NCBI GenBank assembly: GCA_964243435.1 | Contig: CAXTFM010000011.1 | Coordinates: forward strand, 1 to 48,981 | Direction of reading: 5' to 3' | DNA length: 48,981 bases | Origin: RH-AL1 sp964243435 | GTDB taxonomy: Bacteria > Pseudomonadota > Alphaproteobacteria > Rhizobiales > Beijerinckiaceae | Shown here: one piece after another, positions 1 through 8,731 of the stretch | Numbering within the stretch: the stretch's first letter is position 1 | Layout: the number at the start of each line of letters is the position of its first letter | Notes under the pieces: generated by a model | What the model was told of the DNA's origin: nothing | Database searches by the model: none | What the model saw: only the letters and a program-made list of their open reading frames with translations | Translations under genes and position numbers: made by a program

Positions 1-1350
1 CTCGCCGAGCCGGGCGCGGCGCGCGGCGGCGGCGATCTCCGCCTCGCTCGCGCCGAGTCGGCCGTAGGCGATGTTGTCGCGGATGGTGCCGCCGAACAGG
101 AACACGTCCTGCTGCACGATGCCGATCTGCTGGCGCAGCGAGTCAAGCGTCAGCGCGCGGATGTCCGTGCCGTCGAGCGTGATGCGCCCGCACTCGACGT
201 CGTAGAAGCGCGGCAGCAGCGAGCACAGCGTGGTCTTGCCGGAGCCGGACGGCCCGACGAAGGCGACCGTCTCCCCCTTGCGGATCGTGAGGTCGAAGCC
301 GCGCAGAACCGGGCGCCCCGGCACGTAGCCGAAGCCCACCTTGTCGAAGCGGATGGCCTCGGCGAGCGGCTTGGCCGCCGCCGCGCCGGGCGCGTCCGCC
401 ACGTCCGGCAGGGTGGCGAGCAGCTCGCGGTAGCGGCGGAAGCCGGCGATGCCCTTGGGATAGCTCTCGATCACCGCGTTGATCTTGTCGAGCGGGCGGT
501 AGAACACGCCGAGCAGCAGGAGAAAGCCGACGAAACCGCCCACCGTGAGGTCGCCGCGCACCACGAAGTAGGTGCCGGCGAGCATCACCACGACCTGCAC
601 GAAGCGCATGCCGAGATAGTTCAGGGTGGTTGCGCCGGCCATGATGCGGTACGCGTCGAGCTTGGCTTCCATGTAGAGGCGGTTGTCGGCGGCGAAAAGC
701 GTGCGCTCGTGCTCCTCGTTGCCGAAAGCCTTCACCGCGCGGATGCCGCCGATGTTCTCCTCCAGGCGGGCGTTGAAGGCGGCGACGCGGGCGAACTGGG
801 CGCGCCAGTTGCGCTCCATCGCGCCGCCGTAGCGGGCGCCGACGCCGAACACCAGCGGCAGCACGCTTGCCGTGACGAGGGCGAGCGGCCAATGCACCCA
901 CAGCATCAGCGCGAAGGCGCCGGCAAGCGTCATCACCGCGATGAACAGGTCCTCGGGGCCGTGGTGGGCGACCTCGCCGATCTCCTCGAGGTCCTTGGTG
1001 ACGCGGGCGACGAGGTGTCCGGTCTTCTGCCCGTCGTAGAAGCGAAAGGAGAGCTTCTGGAGGTGGTCGAAGGCGCGCCGGCGCATTTCGGTCTCGATGG
1101 AAATGCCGAGCACATGGCCCCAGTAGGTCACCACCGCCATCAGGCCGGCGGCAAGGGCGTAGATGAGGACGAGGCCGGCCACGGCCAGCGCGATCAGCCC
1201 CCAATCGTGGCGAGGCAGCAGCACGTCGACGAAGGCCTTCACCGCCAGGGGGAAGCCGAGTTCGAGCAGCCCCGACGTGATGGCGCAGCCGAAGTCGAGC
1301 AGGAACAGGCCGCGATGGGGCTTGTAATAGGCGAAGAAGGCCTTGAGCAC
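1..1350 (-). CDS. ABC exporter, fused permease and ATP-binding protein (partial, 3' end outside window)
   Basis: This is an ABC-B type half-transporter in the inner membrane that would export a lipid, drug or peptide using ATP. About 450 residues are visible. The N-terminal part has the hydrophobic segments of a six-helix exporter domain, including the conserved stretch FRFYDGQKTGHLVARVTKD. The nucleotide-binding domain follows, with Walker A GPSGSGKTT near residues 364-372 and the Q-loop QQDVFLF near 409. The signature motif and Walker B lie beyond the window edge. I chose the GTG at 1350 because the family-like sequence LKAFFAYYKPHRG follows at once. It is transcribed in the same direction as the FhuF-like and IclR genes, 105 bases downstream of the former. 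The substrate cannot be told from the sequence; proximity to FhuF hints at siderophore traffic, but weakly. Confidence 0.9.
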   Translation of the reverse strand, partial: MLKAFFAYYKPHRGLFLLDFGCAITSGLLELGFPLAVKAFVDVLLPRHDWGLIALAVAGLVLIYALAAGLMAVVTYWGHVLGISIETEMRRRAFDHLQKLSFRFYDGQKTGHLVARVTKDLEEIGEVAHHGPEDLFIAVMTLAGAFALMLWVHWPLALVTASVLPLVFGVGARYGGAMERNWRAQFARVAAFNARLEENIGGIRAVKAFGNEEHERTLFAADNRLYMEAKLDAYRIMAGATTLNYLGMRFVQVVVMLAGTYFVVRGDLTVGGFVGFLLLLGVFYRPLDKINAVIESYPKGIAGFRRYRELLATLPDVADAPGAAAAKPLAEAIRFDKVGFGYVPGRPVLRGFDLTIRKGETVAFVGPSGSGKTTLCSLLPRFYDVECGRITLDGTDIRALTLDSLRQQIGIVQQDVFLFGGTIRDNIAYGRLGASEAEIAAAARRARLGE

Positions 1351-1455
1351 GCGTGAGGTCCGGGTTGATGGGGTGGCCGCCTCGCCGGCGATCGCACGGC
1401 CGGCTACGGGACGGCCGGGGTGCGGGCGGCGTCGCCGCGACGGCAGGTGCCCGGC

Positions 1456-2193
1456 TTACAGGCTCCGGCCGCCGCGCGCCAGCGTCGTCCCGCCGCGCCC
1501 CAGCCCGAGAAAGGCGTCGCGTCCGGGACAGATCGCAGGACAGGGCGCCATCCCCGATAGCTTCAAGCGCCCGCAGCAGATCCGCCGCTCGCGTCCGCCG
1601 TCGTGCGTCGGGCGGTAGGGCAGGGCGAGGCCCGGCGCATCGATGTCCCCGCCGGCAAGCAGCGCCAGCGCCTCGGCGCGCGCCGCCGGCACCGCCTCCG
1701 CGCCGACCGCGCCGACGACGTAGTCGAGGAGCACCGCCGCGTTGCTCCACAGGACGGCCGGGGCAAGGCCGGTGTGCCCGTCGAGCAACGCGACGAAGGG
1801 CGCGAGCTGTTCGCGCAGCAGCGGGGCGAAGCGCCGCACGCCGTCGCCGGCGGTCCGCCCCCCATCGCGCAGCCAAACCCGCGCCGGCAGGCCGCTGCGG
1901 TCGAGATCGAGGCCGACCGCGTCGAGCGCGACCGGCAGCACGAGGTCGCAGCACAGCAGCGCCGCCGCCGCCGGCGCGAGCACGGCGTCGAGGTAGAAGA
2001 TCGACCACAGCGAGGCGAGGGCGAGCGGGTCCGGCGCACGGAAGCCGGCGGCAAAGCGCGCGAGCGCCTCCGCGACCAGCGCTTCCGACACCACGGTGCC
2101 CGCAGATCCCTCGCCGGGCGCGTCGGCGACGGCGAGCACGGCGCAGCGCGCCCGCAGCACCGGCGGCACGCGTCCGGCAAGGCCCGGCATCAT
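1456..2193 (-). CDS. fhuF: FhuF-like siderophore-iron reductase
   Basis: The 245-residue protein resembles FhuF, a cytoplasmic [2Fe-2S] protein that reduces ferric iron in imported siderophores so the metal is released. The family mark is a C-terminal cluster of four cysteines. Here they are C206 and C207 in RRICC, then C218 and C222 in CPAIC, close to the end. The usual FhuF spacing is CC-x10-C-x2-C; this copy has three residues between the last two cysteines. The arginine pair before the first cysteines is also family-typical. The start ATG overlaps the stop of the upstream IclR gene, so the two are probably co-transcribed and translationally coupled. No Fur-type site was recognised. Family call is fairly sure; electron-transfer function with the altered spacing is inferred. 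Confidence 0.75.
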   Translation of the reverse strand: MMPGLAGRVPPVLRARCAVLAVADAPGEGSAGTVVSEALVAEALARFAAGFRAPDPLALASLWSIFYLDAVLAPAAAALLCCDLVLPVALDAVGLDLDRSGLPARVWLRDGGRTAGDGVRRFAPLLREQLAPFVALLDGHTGLAPAVLWSNAAVLLDYVVGAVGAEAVPAARAEALALLAGGDIDAPGLALPYRPTHDGGRERRICCGRLKLSGMAPCPAICPGRDAFLGLGRGGTTLARGGRSL

Positions 2194-3053
2194 GCCGGGT
2201 CGTCCTCCGCCCGTCCCGGCGGGATCGTGCCGCCCAGCGTCGCCGTCAACTCGTCGGCGGCGGCCCGCACCAGCTCGCCCAGGGTCCGCAGCCGTTCATC
2301 CGTCATGCGCGCGCTCAAGCCCGACACGGAGATGGCGGCCAGCGCTTCGCCCTGCGCATCGTAGACCGGCGCCGACACGCAGCGCAGCCCGGTGATGAAT
2401 TCCTCGTCGTCGACGCCGTAGCCCTGCGCGCGGATCCGGCGCAGCGCCGTTTGCAGCACGCTCGCCCGCGTCAGCGACTTCGGCGTCATGCGCCGCATGC
2501 CGTAGCGCTGGATCACCGCCGCCACCGTGTCCTCGCCGTAGGTGGCGAGCATCACCTTGCCGAGGCCGGAGGTGACCATGGGCACGCGGCCGCCGACGCG
2601 GGTGATGGCGCGCATGATCTCGCGGCTCTCGACCTGGGCGAGGAACACCACTTCGCCCTCGTCGATGATGGCGAGGTTGGCCGTTTCCCGCGTCAGGTCG
2701 CGCAGGCGGCGCAGGATGGGCAGGGCGGGCGTGACGAAGCTGCGGCGGCGTACGAAGGCCGAGCCGACCTCGAAGGCGTGCCGCCCGACGTGCCACATGC
2801 TTTTCGTCGCGTCGTACTGCACGAAGCGCCGTCGTTCCAAAGTGGTCAACAGGCGGTGGACGGTGGAGGGCGACAGCCCCGTGCGCACGGCGAGGTCGGT
2901 AAGACGGTAGCCTTCCTCGTCCTCGCCGAGCAGTTCGAGCAGGCTCAGCGCCCGGTCCACCGACTGCACGCCGCCCGCGCGCGCGTCCTCGCCGGCCTTG
3001 GCGGGATCGGCGCGGATCGGCGCGGGCTTGCCGGGGGACGGGGGCCTACGCAT
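2190..3053 (-). CDS. IclR-family transcriptional regulator of the glyoxylate genes
   Basis: This is a 287-residue IclR-type repressor/activator with an N-terminal winged helix-turn-helix (about residues 29-85, containing VQSVDRALSLLELL and LSPSTVHRLLTTLERR) and a C-terminal ligand-binding domain ending around residue 275. Such proteins sense small acids, and AllR, which controls the E. coli glyoxylate/allantoin genes, belongs to the family. It is divergent from gcl across a 290-base gap, so it most likely regulates gcl-hyi-glxR in response to glyoxylate or allantoin; this is inference from position and family. The frame stays open upstream to 3152, but that extra Arg/Ala-rich stretch is not family-like, so I chose ATG 3053. 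Its stop overlaps the start of the FhuF-like gene. Confidence 0.88.
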   Translation of the reverse strand: MRRPPSPGKPAPIRADPAKAGEDARAGGVQSVDRALSLLELLGEDEEGYRLTDLAVRTGLSPSTVHRLLTTLERRRFVQYDATKSMWHVGRHAFEVGSAFVRRRSFVTPALPILRRLRDLTRETANLAIIDEGEVVFLAQVESREIMRAITRVGGRVPMVTSGLGKVMLATYGEDTVAAVIQRYGMRRMTPKSLTRASVLQTALRRIRAQGYGVDDEEFITGLRCVSAPVYDAQGEALAAISVSGLSARMTDERLRTLGELVRAAADELTATLGGTIPPGRAEDDPA

Positions 3054-3186
3054 GCGAAATGCGCCCGGACCATGCCGCGCGTGTCGACGGCGGGAAGCCG
3101 CCGCTCGCGGCGCGGTCGCCGATCCGCGCCGCCGCCAGGGTGAGACGTCCACCCCGGCCTTGACTCCGCGACGCGTCGCGGGCCGC

Positions 3187-3343
3187 TGATATTTTCCACT
3201 GCGAATTTACGTTAAGCATTTGTGTTTGCATACCAATTGCGCGAGCACGCCGCCAGGCGAAAACGCCAAAGGTCGGGCTTGTGCGACGGGGCCGGACGCC
3301 GAACTATGCCCGCCAACACAAGACGACCCGCCGGGAGGACAGC
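3187..3343. promoter_or_regulatory. Divergent IclR/gcl control region
   Basis: The IclR and gcl starts are 290 bases apart. Within this gap, 3187-3240 is strikingly A/T-rich against the GC-rich background. A weak candidate promoter for gcl is TTTACG (3206-3211) and CATACC (3229-3234) with a 17-base spacer. A TTTCCA half-site sits at 3193-3198, but I see no clean palindrome, so the IclR operator cannot be fixed. The gcl ribosome-binding site GGGAGGA lies just before ATG 3344. Confidence 0.4.
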
Positions 3344-5161
3344 ATGGCCAAGATGAGAGCCGTCGACGCCGCGATCCGCGTGCTCGAACGGGAGGGCGTG
3401 AACTGCGCTTTCGGCGTCCCCGGTGCCGCCATCAACCCGTTCTATTCCGCGATGAAGGCGCGTGGCTCGATCCGCCACATCCTCGCCCGCCACGTCGAAG
3501 GCGCCTCGCACATGGCGGACGGCTATTCCCGCGCCAAGGCCGGCAACGTCGGCGTGTGCATCGGCACCTCCGGCCCGGCCGGCACGGACATGATCACCGG
3601 CCTTTACGCCGCCGCCGCCGACTCCATCCCGATCCTGTGCATCACCGGGCAGGCGCCGCGCGCCAAGCTGTACAAGGAGGACTTCCAGGCCGTCGACATC
3701 GAGACCATCGCCAAGCCCGTCACCAAATGGGCGGTCACGGTGCGCGAGCCGGCGCTGGTGCCGATGGTGTTCCAGCAGGCCTTCCACGTCATGCGCTCCG
3801 GCCGTCCGGGCCCCGTGCTGATCGACCTGCCCATCGACGTGCAGATGGCCGAGATCGAGTTCGACGACGCGGTCTACGCGCCGCTGCCCGTGTACAAGCC
3901 GGCGGCGAACCGCGCGCAGATCGAGCGGGCGATGGAGATGCTGGACGCGGCCGAGCGTCCGCTCATCGTGGCTGGCGGCGGCGTCATCAACGCCGACGCC
4001 AGCGCCGAGCTCGTGCGGTTCGCCGAGCTGACCGGCATTCCCGTGATCCCCACGCTGATGGGCTGGGGGGCGATCGCCGACGACCATCCGCTGATGGTCG
4101 GCATGGTCGGGCTGCAGACCAGCCACCGCTACGGCAACCGCACCCTGCTCGAGTCCGACTTCGTGATCGGCATCGGCAACCGCTGGGCCAACCGCCATAC
4201 CGGCTCGGTGGAAACCTACACCAAGGGCCGCAAATTCATCCACATCGACATCGAACCGACGCAGATCGGCCGAGTGTTCGGGCCGGATCTCGGCATCGTG
4301 TCCGATGCGCGCGCGGCGCTCGACCTGCTCAACACCGTCGCCGGCGAGCGCAAGGCCGCGGGCGACCTGAAGGACAGGACCGAGTGGGCCCGCGAATGCG
4401 AGCATCGCAAGAGGAGCATGCTGCGCAAGACGCATTTCGACCACGTACCTTTGAAGCCGCAGCGGGTCTACGAGGAGATGAACGACATCCTCGACCGCGA
4501 CACCTGCTACGTGTCCACCATCGGCCTGTCGCAGATCGCCGGCGCGCAGTTTCTCCACGTCTACAAGCCGCGCAACTGGATCAACTGCGGCCAGGCCGGC
4601 CCGCTCGGCTGGACCATGCCGGCCGCGCTCGGCGTGCGCGCCGCCGATCCCGACCGCAAGATCGTGGCGCTCTCGGGCGACTACGATTTCCAGTTCATGC
4701 TGGAGGAACTGGCGGTCGGCGCCCAGCATAAGCTGCCCTACCTCCACATCGTGGTGAACAACTCTTACCTCGGCCTGATCCGGCAGTCGCAGCGCGGCTT
4801 CTCCATGGACTTCGAGGTGAGCCTCGCCTTTGACAACGTGAACGCCGCCGAGCTCGACGGCTACGGCGTCGACCACGTCGCCGTCGCCGAGGGGCTCGGC
4901 TGCAAGGCGATCCGGGTGAAAAGCCCCAACGAGTTCAAGGACGCCTTTGCCCGCGCCCACGACCTGATGGCCGAGCACAAGGTGCCGGTGGTGCTGGAGT
5001 TCATCCTGGAGCGCGTCACCAACATCGCGATGGGCACGGAGGTCGACAGCGTCAACGAGTTCGAGGACATCCTGTGCCTCGACCCCAGCCTGTCGATCGA
5101 GAAACGGGTCGACATGAAGGTACCGAAGGAGCAGGTAGCGGCGCCCGAACCGGTCGCCTGA
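3344..5161 (+). CDS. gcl: Glyoxylate carboligase (tartronate-semialdehyde synthase)
   Basis: The enzyme joins two glyoxylate molecules, releasing CO2 and giving tartronate semialdehyde, with thiamine diphosphate and FAD bound. At 605 residues it matches the usual length (E. coli 593). The thiamine-enzyme fold is clear: N-terminal pyrimidine domain, central domain, and a C-terminal pyrophosphate-binding stretch beginning GDYDFQFM near residue 445. Most relatives have a catalytic glutamate in the first domain, whereas glyoxylate carboligases have valine; here RHVEGASH places V51 at that point, which separates it from acetolactate synthase. ATG 3344 follows GGGAGGA with good spacing. It heads the operon gcl-hyi-glxR and is divergent from an IclR regulator. 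Confidence 0.97.
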   Translation: MAKMRAVDAAIRVLEREGVNCAFGVPGAAINPFYSAMKARGSIRHILARHVEGASHMADGYSRAKAGNVGVCIGTSGPAGTDMITGLYAAAADSIPILCITGQAPRAKLYKEDFQAVDIETIAKPVTKWAVTVREPALVPMVFQQAFHVMRSGRPGPVLIDLPIDVQMAEIEFDDAVYAPLPVYKPAANRAQIERAMEMLDAAERPLIVAGGGVINADASAELVRFAELTGIPVIPTLMGWGAIADDHPLMVGMVGLQTSHRYGNRTLLESDFVIGIGNRWANRHTGSVETYTKGRKFIHIDIEPTQIGRVFGPDLGIVSDARAALDLLNTVAGERKAAGDLKDRTEWARECEHRKRSMLRKTHFDHVPLKPQRVYEEMNDILDRDTCYVSTIGLSQIAGAQFLHVYKPRNWINCGQAGPLGWTMPAALGVRAADPDRKIVALSGDYDFQFMLEELAVGAQHKLPYLHIVVNNSYLGLIRQSQRGFSMDFEVSLAFDNVNAAELDGYGVDHVAVAEGLGCKAIRVKSPNEFKDAFARAHDLMAEHKVPVVLEFILERVTNIAMGTEVDSVNEFEDILCLDPSLSIEKRVDMKVPKEQVAAPEPVA

Positions 5162-5194
5162 TCGTTTCCACGCCGTCACACTTCGGAGCCTCCC

Positions 5195-5977
5195 ATGCCG
5201 CGGTTCAACGCCAACCTGACCATGCTGTTCACCGAGCTGCCGTTCCTCGACCGCTTCGCGGCGGCGCGGCAGGCCGGCTTCACTGCGGTGGAGTTCCTGT
5301 TCCCCTACGAGTTCGACGTCGCCGACCTCGCCGCGCGACTCGACGACAACGGGCTTGAAGTGGTGCTGCACAACCTGCCGGCCGGCGACTGGGCCGGCGG
5401 CGAGCGCGGCCTCGCCGTGCTGCCCGACCGGGTCGACGAGTTCCGCGACGGGGTCGGAAAGGCGATCGACTACGCCAAGCGGCTGAAGTGCCCCCAGGTC
5501 AACTGCCTCGTCGGGCTCCAGCCGGCCGGCGTCGACAGGGAGCGCTGCGACGCCCTGCTCGTCGAGAACGTCGGCTTCGCCGCGCGCGAACTGGAGCGCG
5601 AGGGCATCCGCCTGCTCATCGAGGCGGTGAATCCCGGCGACGTGCCGGGCTTCTACCTCAACCGCACCGACCAGGTGCTGGCGCTGATCGACAAGGTCGG
5701 GTCAGGCAACGTCTACGTGCAGTACGACATCTACCACATGCAGATCACGGAGGGCGACATCGCGCGCACCATCGAGCGCAACCTCGCCCGCATCCCGCAC
5801 ATCCAGCTCGCCGACAATCCCGGGCGCCACGAGCCGGGCACGGGCGAGATCAACTATCCCTTCCTGTTCAAGCACCTCGATGCGATCGGCTATAAGGGGT
5901 GGGTGGGGGCCGAGTACAAGCCGGCGGGCGCTACCGCCGACGGGCTCGGCTGGTTCGAGCGCGCCCGCGCCGCCTGA
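5195..5977 (+). CDS. hyi: Hydroxypyruvate isomerase
   Basis: The 260-residue TIM-barrel protein interconverts tartronate semialdehyde and hydroxypyruvate in the cytoplasm. It starts MPRFNANLTMLFTELPFLDR, typical of Hyi. The two catalytic glutamates expected for the family fall at E143 (LIEAVNPGD) and E240 (GAEYKP), and the metal-site region VQYDIYHMQ is present. It sits 33 bases after gcl and before glxR on the same strand, so the three form one unit for glyoxylate assimilation. GGAGCCTCCC just before the ATG is a modest ribosome-binding site. Confidence 0.95.
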   Translation: MPRFNANLTMLFTELPFLDRFAAARQAGFTAVEFLFPYEFDVADLAARLDDNGLEVVLHNLPAGDWAGGERGLAVLPDRVDEFRDGVGKAIDYAKRLKCPQVNCLVGLQPAGVDRERCDALLVENVGFAARELEREGIRLLIEAVNPGDVPGFYLNRTDQVLALIDKVGSGNVYVQYDIYHMQITEGDIARTIERNLARIPHIQLADNPGRHEPGTGEINYPFLFKHLDAIGYKGWVGAEYKPAGATADGLGWFERARAA

Positions 5978-6051
5978 GGGCGTCGCGCCGGCCTTCCCCG
6001 CCGGGCACGTCGATGCCGGCGCGCCCGGCTTCAGCAACGAAAGGAAGAACC

Positions 6052-6939
6052 ATGTCCAATCTCGGCTTCATCGGCCTCGGCATCATGGGCCGCCCGATGG
6101 CCGCCCGCCTGCTGGCGGGAGGGCACGCGCTGTACGTGACGGCGCGGCGCGCCTTGCCCTCCGACCTCGTCGATGCCGGCGCGCAGGGCTGCGCCGACGC
6201 GCGCGAGGTGGCGCAACGCTCCGACATCGTCTTCGTGATGGTGTCCGACACGCCCGACGTGGAGTCCGTGCTGTTCGGGCCGGGCGGCGTCGCGGAGGGT
6301 CTCGGCGCCGGCAAGACGGTGGTCGACATGAGCTCGATCTCGCCGCTCGCCACCAAGGACTTCGCGCGCCGGATCAACGAGCTCGGCTGCGCCTACCTCG
6401 ACGCGCCGGTGTCGGGCGGCGAGGTCGGCGCCAAGGCGGGCTCGCTGACCATCATGGTGGGCGGCCCGGACGACGCCTTCGAGAAGGTGCGCCCCTTGTT
6501 CGAGCTGATGGGCAAGAACATCACCCTCGTCGGCGGCAACGGCGACGGCCAAACCACCAAGGTCGCCAACCAGATCATCGTCGCCCTCAACATCGAGGCG
6601 GTGGCCGAAGCGCTGGTGTTCGCCGCCAAGGCTGGGGCCGACCCGGCCCGCGTGCGCCAGGCACTGATGGGCGGCTTTGCCTCGTCGCGCATCCTGGAGG
6701 TGCATGGCGAGCGCATGGTGAAGCGCACCTTCGACCCCGGCTTCCGTATCGAGCTGCACCAGAAGGACCTCAACCTGGCATTGCAGGGCGCGCGCGCGCT
6801 CGGCGTGTCGCTGCCCAACACCGCCACGGCGCAGGAGCTGTTCAACACCTGCGCGGCGCGTGGCGGGCACGGCTGGGACCACTCCGCCATGGTCAAGGCG
6901 CTCGAACTCCTCGCCGACCACGAGGTCGCGAAGGGTTGA
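6052..6939 (+). CDS. glxR: 2-hydroxy-3-oxopropionate (tartronate semialdehyde) reductase
   Basis: This 295-residue beta-hydroxyacid dehydrogenase reduces tartronate semialdehyde to D-glycerate with NAD(P)H, completing the glycerate pathway from glyoxylate. The nucleotide-binding fingerprint GFIGLGIMGRPMA is at the N-terminus, the substrate motif DAPVSGGEVGAKAGSL is near residues 121-136, and the catalytic lysine is K170 in TTKVANQ. The frame is open upstream, but ATG 6052, preceded by AAAGGAAG, gives the standard family N-terminus. It lies 74 bases after hyi. A glycerate kinase, which would be the next step, is not in the window. Confidence 0.95.
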   Translation: MSNLGFIGLGIMGRPMAARLLAGGHALYVTARRALPSDLVDAGAQGCADAREVAQRSDIVFVMVSDTPDVESVLFGPGGVAEGLGAGKTVVDMSSISPLATKDFARRINELGCAYLDAPVSGGEVGAKAGSLTIMVGGPDDAFEKVRPLFELMGKNITLVGGNGDGQTTKVANQIIVALNIEAVAEALVFAAKAGADPARVRQALMGGFASSRILEVHGERMVKRTFDPGFRIELHQKDLNLALQGARALGVSLPNTATAQELFNTCAARGGHGWDHSAMVKALELLADHEVAKG

Positions 6940-6995
6940 GCCGAGCGCGTCGTTCCGCGGTGCCGAGGCGGACGATCGTGGCGTGATGCGCCGCG

Positions 6996-7835
6996 CTATG
7001 CCGGCAGGCCGAGCGCGGCGCGCGCCTGTGCCGGCGTGGCGACGCGCCGGCCATGGCGCGCCACCATGGCGGCGGCAAGGCCGACCAGCTCGGCATTGCC
7101 GGAGGCGAGCCGGTCCCTGCTGACGCGGACGTTGTCCTCCAGCCCCGTGCGTACCGCGTCCGCGCCGCGGGCCAACGCCCACTCCATCACCTCCGCCTGG
7201 TGGCGGCCGATGCCGGCGGCGGTCCAGGTCGCGTCGGGAAGCATGCGCCTCGTCTCGGCGAGGAGGATGTCGAGCAGGTGCTCGGCGGCGGGCATGGCGT
7301 TGCGCACGCCGAGCACGAACTGCACGTGGGGGTGCGCGTCGATCAGCCCGGCATCGACCAGCCGCCTTGCCCCGTGGAGGTGCGAAAGGTCGAAGATCTC
7401 GATCTCCGGCCGCACGCCGTTGTCGCGCATCGCGGTGGCGAGATCGTCGACCAGCGCGGCGCCGTTCTCGTAGACGATGGTGGGAAAGTTGACCGAGCCG
7501 GTCGACAGCGAGGCCATGTCGGGCCGGTGCTTGAGCGACAGGCCGCGGCTCGTCGGGTCGCGGCCGCGCCCGCCGGTGGAGAACTGCACGACCATGCCCG
7601 GGCAGTGGCGGCGCAGCCCATCTTGCACGGCGGCGAAGCGCTCGGGGTCGGAGGAGGGCGACTCGTCGTCGTTGCGCACGTGGATGTGCGCCAGCGTCGC
7701 GCCGGCCTCGAAGGCGGCGTGGGTCGACTCGATCTGCTCGGCGACGGTGATCGGGACGGCGGGGTTGTCCGCCTTGCGTGGCACCGAGCCGGTGATGGCC
7801 ACCGCGATCACCACGGGTCGATCGTTTGTCGTCAT
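6996..7835 (-). CDS. BKACE family (DUF849) beta-keto acid cleavage enzyme
   Basis: The 279-residue protein belongs to the zinc-dependent beta-keto acid cleavage enzymes, which condense a beta-keto acid with acetyl-CoA to give acetoacetate and a new CoA ester. Visible marks are the early VAITGSVPRK, the metal-binding HIHVRND near residue 50, QFSTGGRG near 85 and the FVLGVRNAMPA region. The founding member is 3-keto-5-aminohexanoate cleavage enzyme of lysine fermentation, but substrates vary widely and none can be fixed here. It converges on glxR and stands upstream of nothing obvious on its own strand; the next minus-strand gene upstream ends 124 bases away. Confidence 0.87.
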   Translation of the reverse strand: MTTNDRPVVIAVAITGSVPRKADNPAVPITVAEQIESTHAAFEAGATLAHIHVRNDDESPSSDPERFAAVQDGLRRHCPGMVVQFSTGGRGRDPTSRGLSLKHRPDMASLSTGSVNFPTIVYENGAALVDDLATAMRDNGVRPEIEIFDLSHLHGARRLVDAGLIDAHPHVQFVLGVRNAMPAAEHLLDILLAETRRMLPDATWTAAGIGRHQAEVMEWALARGADAVRTGLEDNVRVSRDRLASGNAELVGLAAAMVARHGRRVATPAQARAALGLPA

Positions 7836-7959
7836 TCGCGCGAACCCTTCCCATCCCGACGGCGCCGATCATCGGACCGCGCGCCGCTTTGGCAAGGGGG
7901 ACCGTCGAACGACGGGGCCGCTTCGCGGCGGTACGCCGGGGGCTGCGGCGTCGGTCCGC

Positions 7960-8688
7960 TCAGGCGACCGGCGTTTCGACCGCCCGCGCCGCCCGCTGCG
8001 CGCGCGATGCCTCGGCGAAGCGTGCGACCGCTTCCGCAAAGGCCGCGTCCGGGTGCAGCCAGTCGAAGCGGCGCACCCCGCCGTCGACGCCGAGGTGCAG
8101 CGACGCGTGACCGTCGCGCGGCTCCAGCGCGACATGCGTGACCAGGGCCGGCGGATAGGTGTCGGACGCGATCGCGCCATTGTCGCTGCGGTACACGACG
8201 ATGCCGTCGTCGCCGACCGAGATCAGCGTGTCGCACACCTCGCGGCGGCGCGCGTCGAGCGCCTTGCGGAACGCCTTGACCCGGCGCTTGAGGAGCCAGC
8301 GCGACGCGTCGCTCCCTTCCCAGCCCCGCACTTCGGACAGGATGCCCCAGGCCGCGGCGGCGACGGCGGCGGCGCAGCCGCCGACCTTGACGGTGTCGCT
8401 CGCGACGGTGACCCAGGGCGCGGCCGGGACCCACGACAGGGCGCCGGCCGTGACGGTGGCGACCACGATCGACCAGCCCATCGCCATCACCGTCGGCCGA
8501 GCCGCGAGGCCGGGGATCCACGCTTCCGCGTCCCTGCGCGTCAGCGCCGCCGCCTCCGCCGGGGAGCCTTCGCCCTCGCCGCGCGCCCACGCCTCCGCAT
8601 CGGCCCAGGCGCGGCTGCAACACGGGCGATCGCGCTCCGCGCGCGCGCGGAGCGCCCGTTGAACGGCGTCCGCCGGGCTCGGCACCAT
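7960..8688 (-). CDS. Hypothetical protein with two membrane segments
   Basis: I do not recognise this 242-residue protein. The N-terminal third is rich in Arg, Glu and Ala. Residues around 66-115 hold two hydrophobic stretches (WSIVVATVTAGALSWV and CAAAVAAAAWGIL) that look like membrane helices. The C-terminal half, with DTLISVGDDGIVVYRSD and later HVALEPRDGHASLHLG, looks like a small beta-rich domain facing the cytoplasm. ATG 8688 is the first usable start; the frame runs on upstream but would overlap the aminotransferase. A 15-base tandem repeat (8687-8716) covers the start codon. It may be co-transcribed with the aminotransferase ending 43 bases upstream. Confidence 0.6.
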   Translation of the reverse strand: MVPSPADAVQRALRARAERDRPCCSRAWADAEAWARGEGEGSPAEAAALTRRDAEAWIPGLAARPTVMAMGWSIVVATVTAGALSWVPAAPWVTVASDTVKVGGCAAAVAAAAWGILSEVRGWEGSDASRWLLKRRVKAFRKALDARRREVCDTLISVGDDGIVVYRSDNGAIASDTYPPALVTHVALEPRDGHASLHLGVDGGVRRFDWLHPDAAFAEAVARFAEASRAQRAARAVETPVA

Positions 8689-8716
8689 GGCGTCAGGGAC
8701 AATGGCGTCAGGTACG
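8687..8716. repeat. 15-base tandem repeat, two units, at a gene start
   Basis: ATGGCGTCAGGGACA (8687-8701) is followed by ATGGCGTCAGGTACG (8702-8716), differing at two positions, and then by a partial third unit ATGGCG. It lies between the stop of the aminotransferase and the coding region of the membrane protein, and includes that gene's start codon. Confidence 0.75.
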
Positions 8717-8731
8717 ATGGCGATCGCCGCG

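Noticed and set aside
143..2008. A 621-codon minus-strand frame across the exporter and FhuF-like genes
   Set aside because: The product is Arg/Ala/Gly-rich and out of phase with two recognisable genes on the same strand.
3212..5371. A 719-codon open frame on the minus strand opposite gcl
   Set aside because: It is the antisense of a clear gcl gene; its Val/Asp/Gly/His-rich product is what GC-rich antisense frames give, with no recognisable domain.
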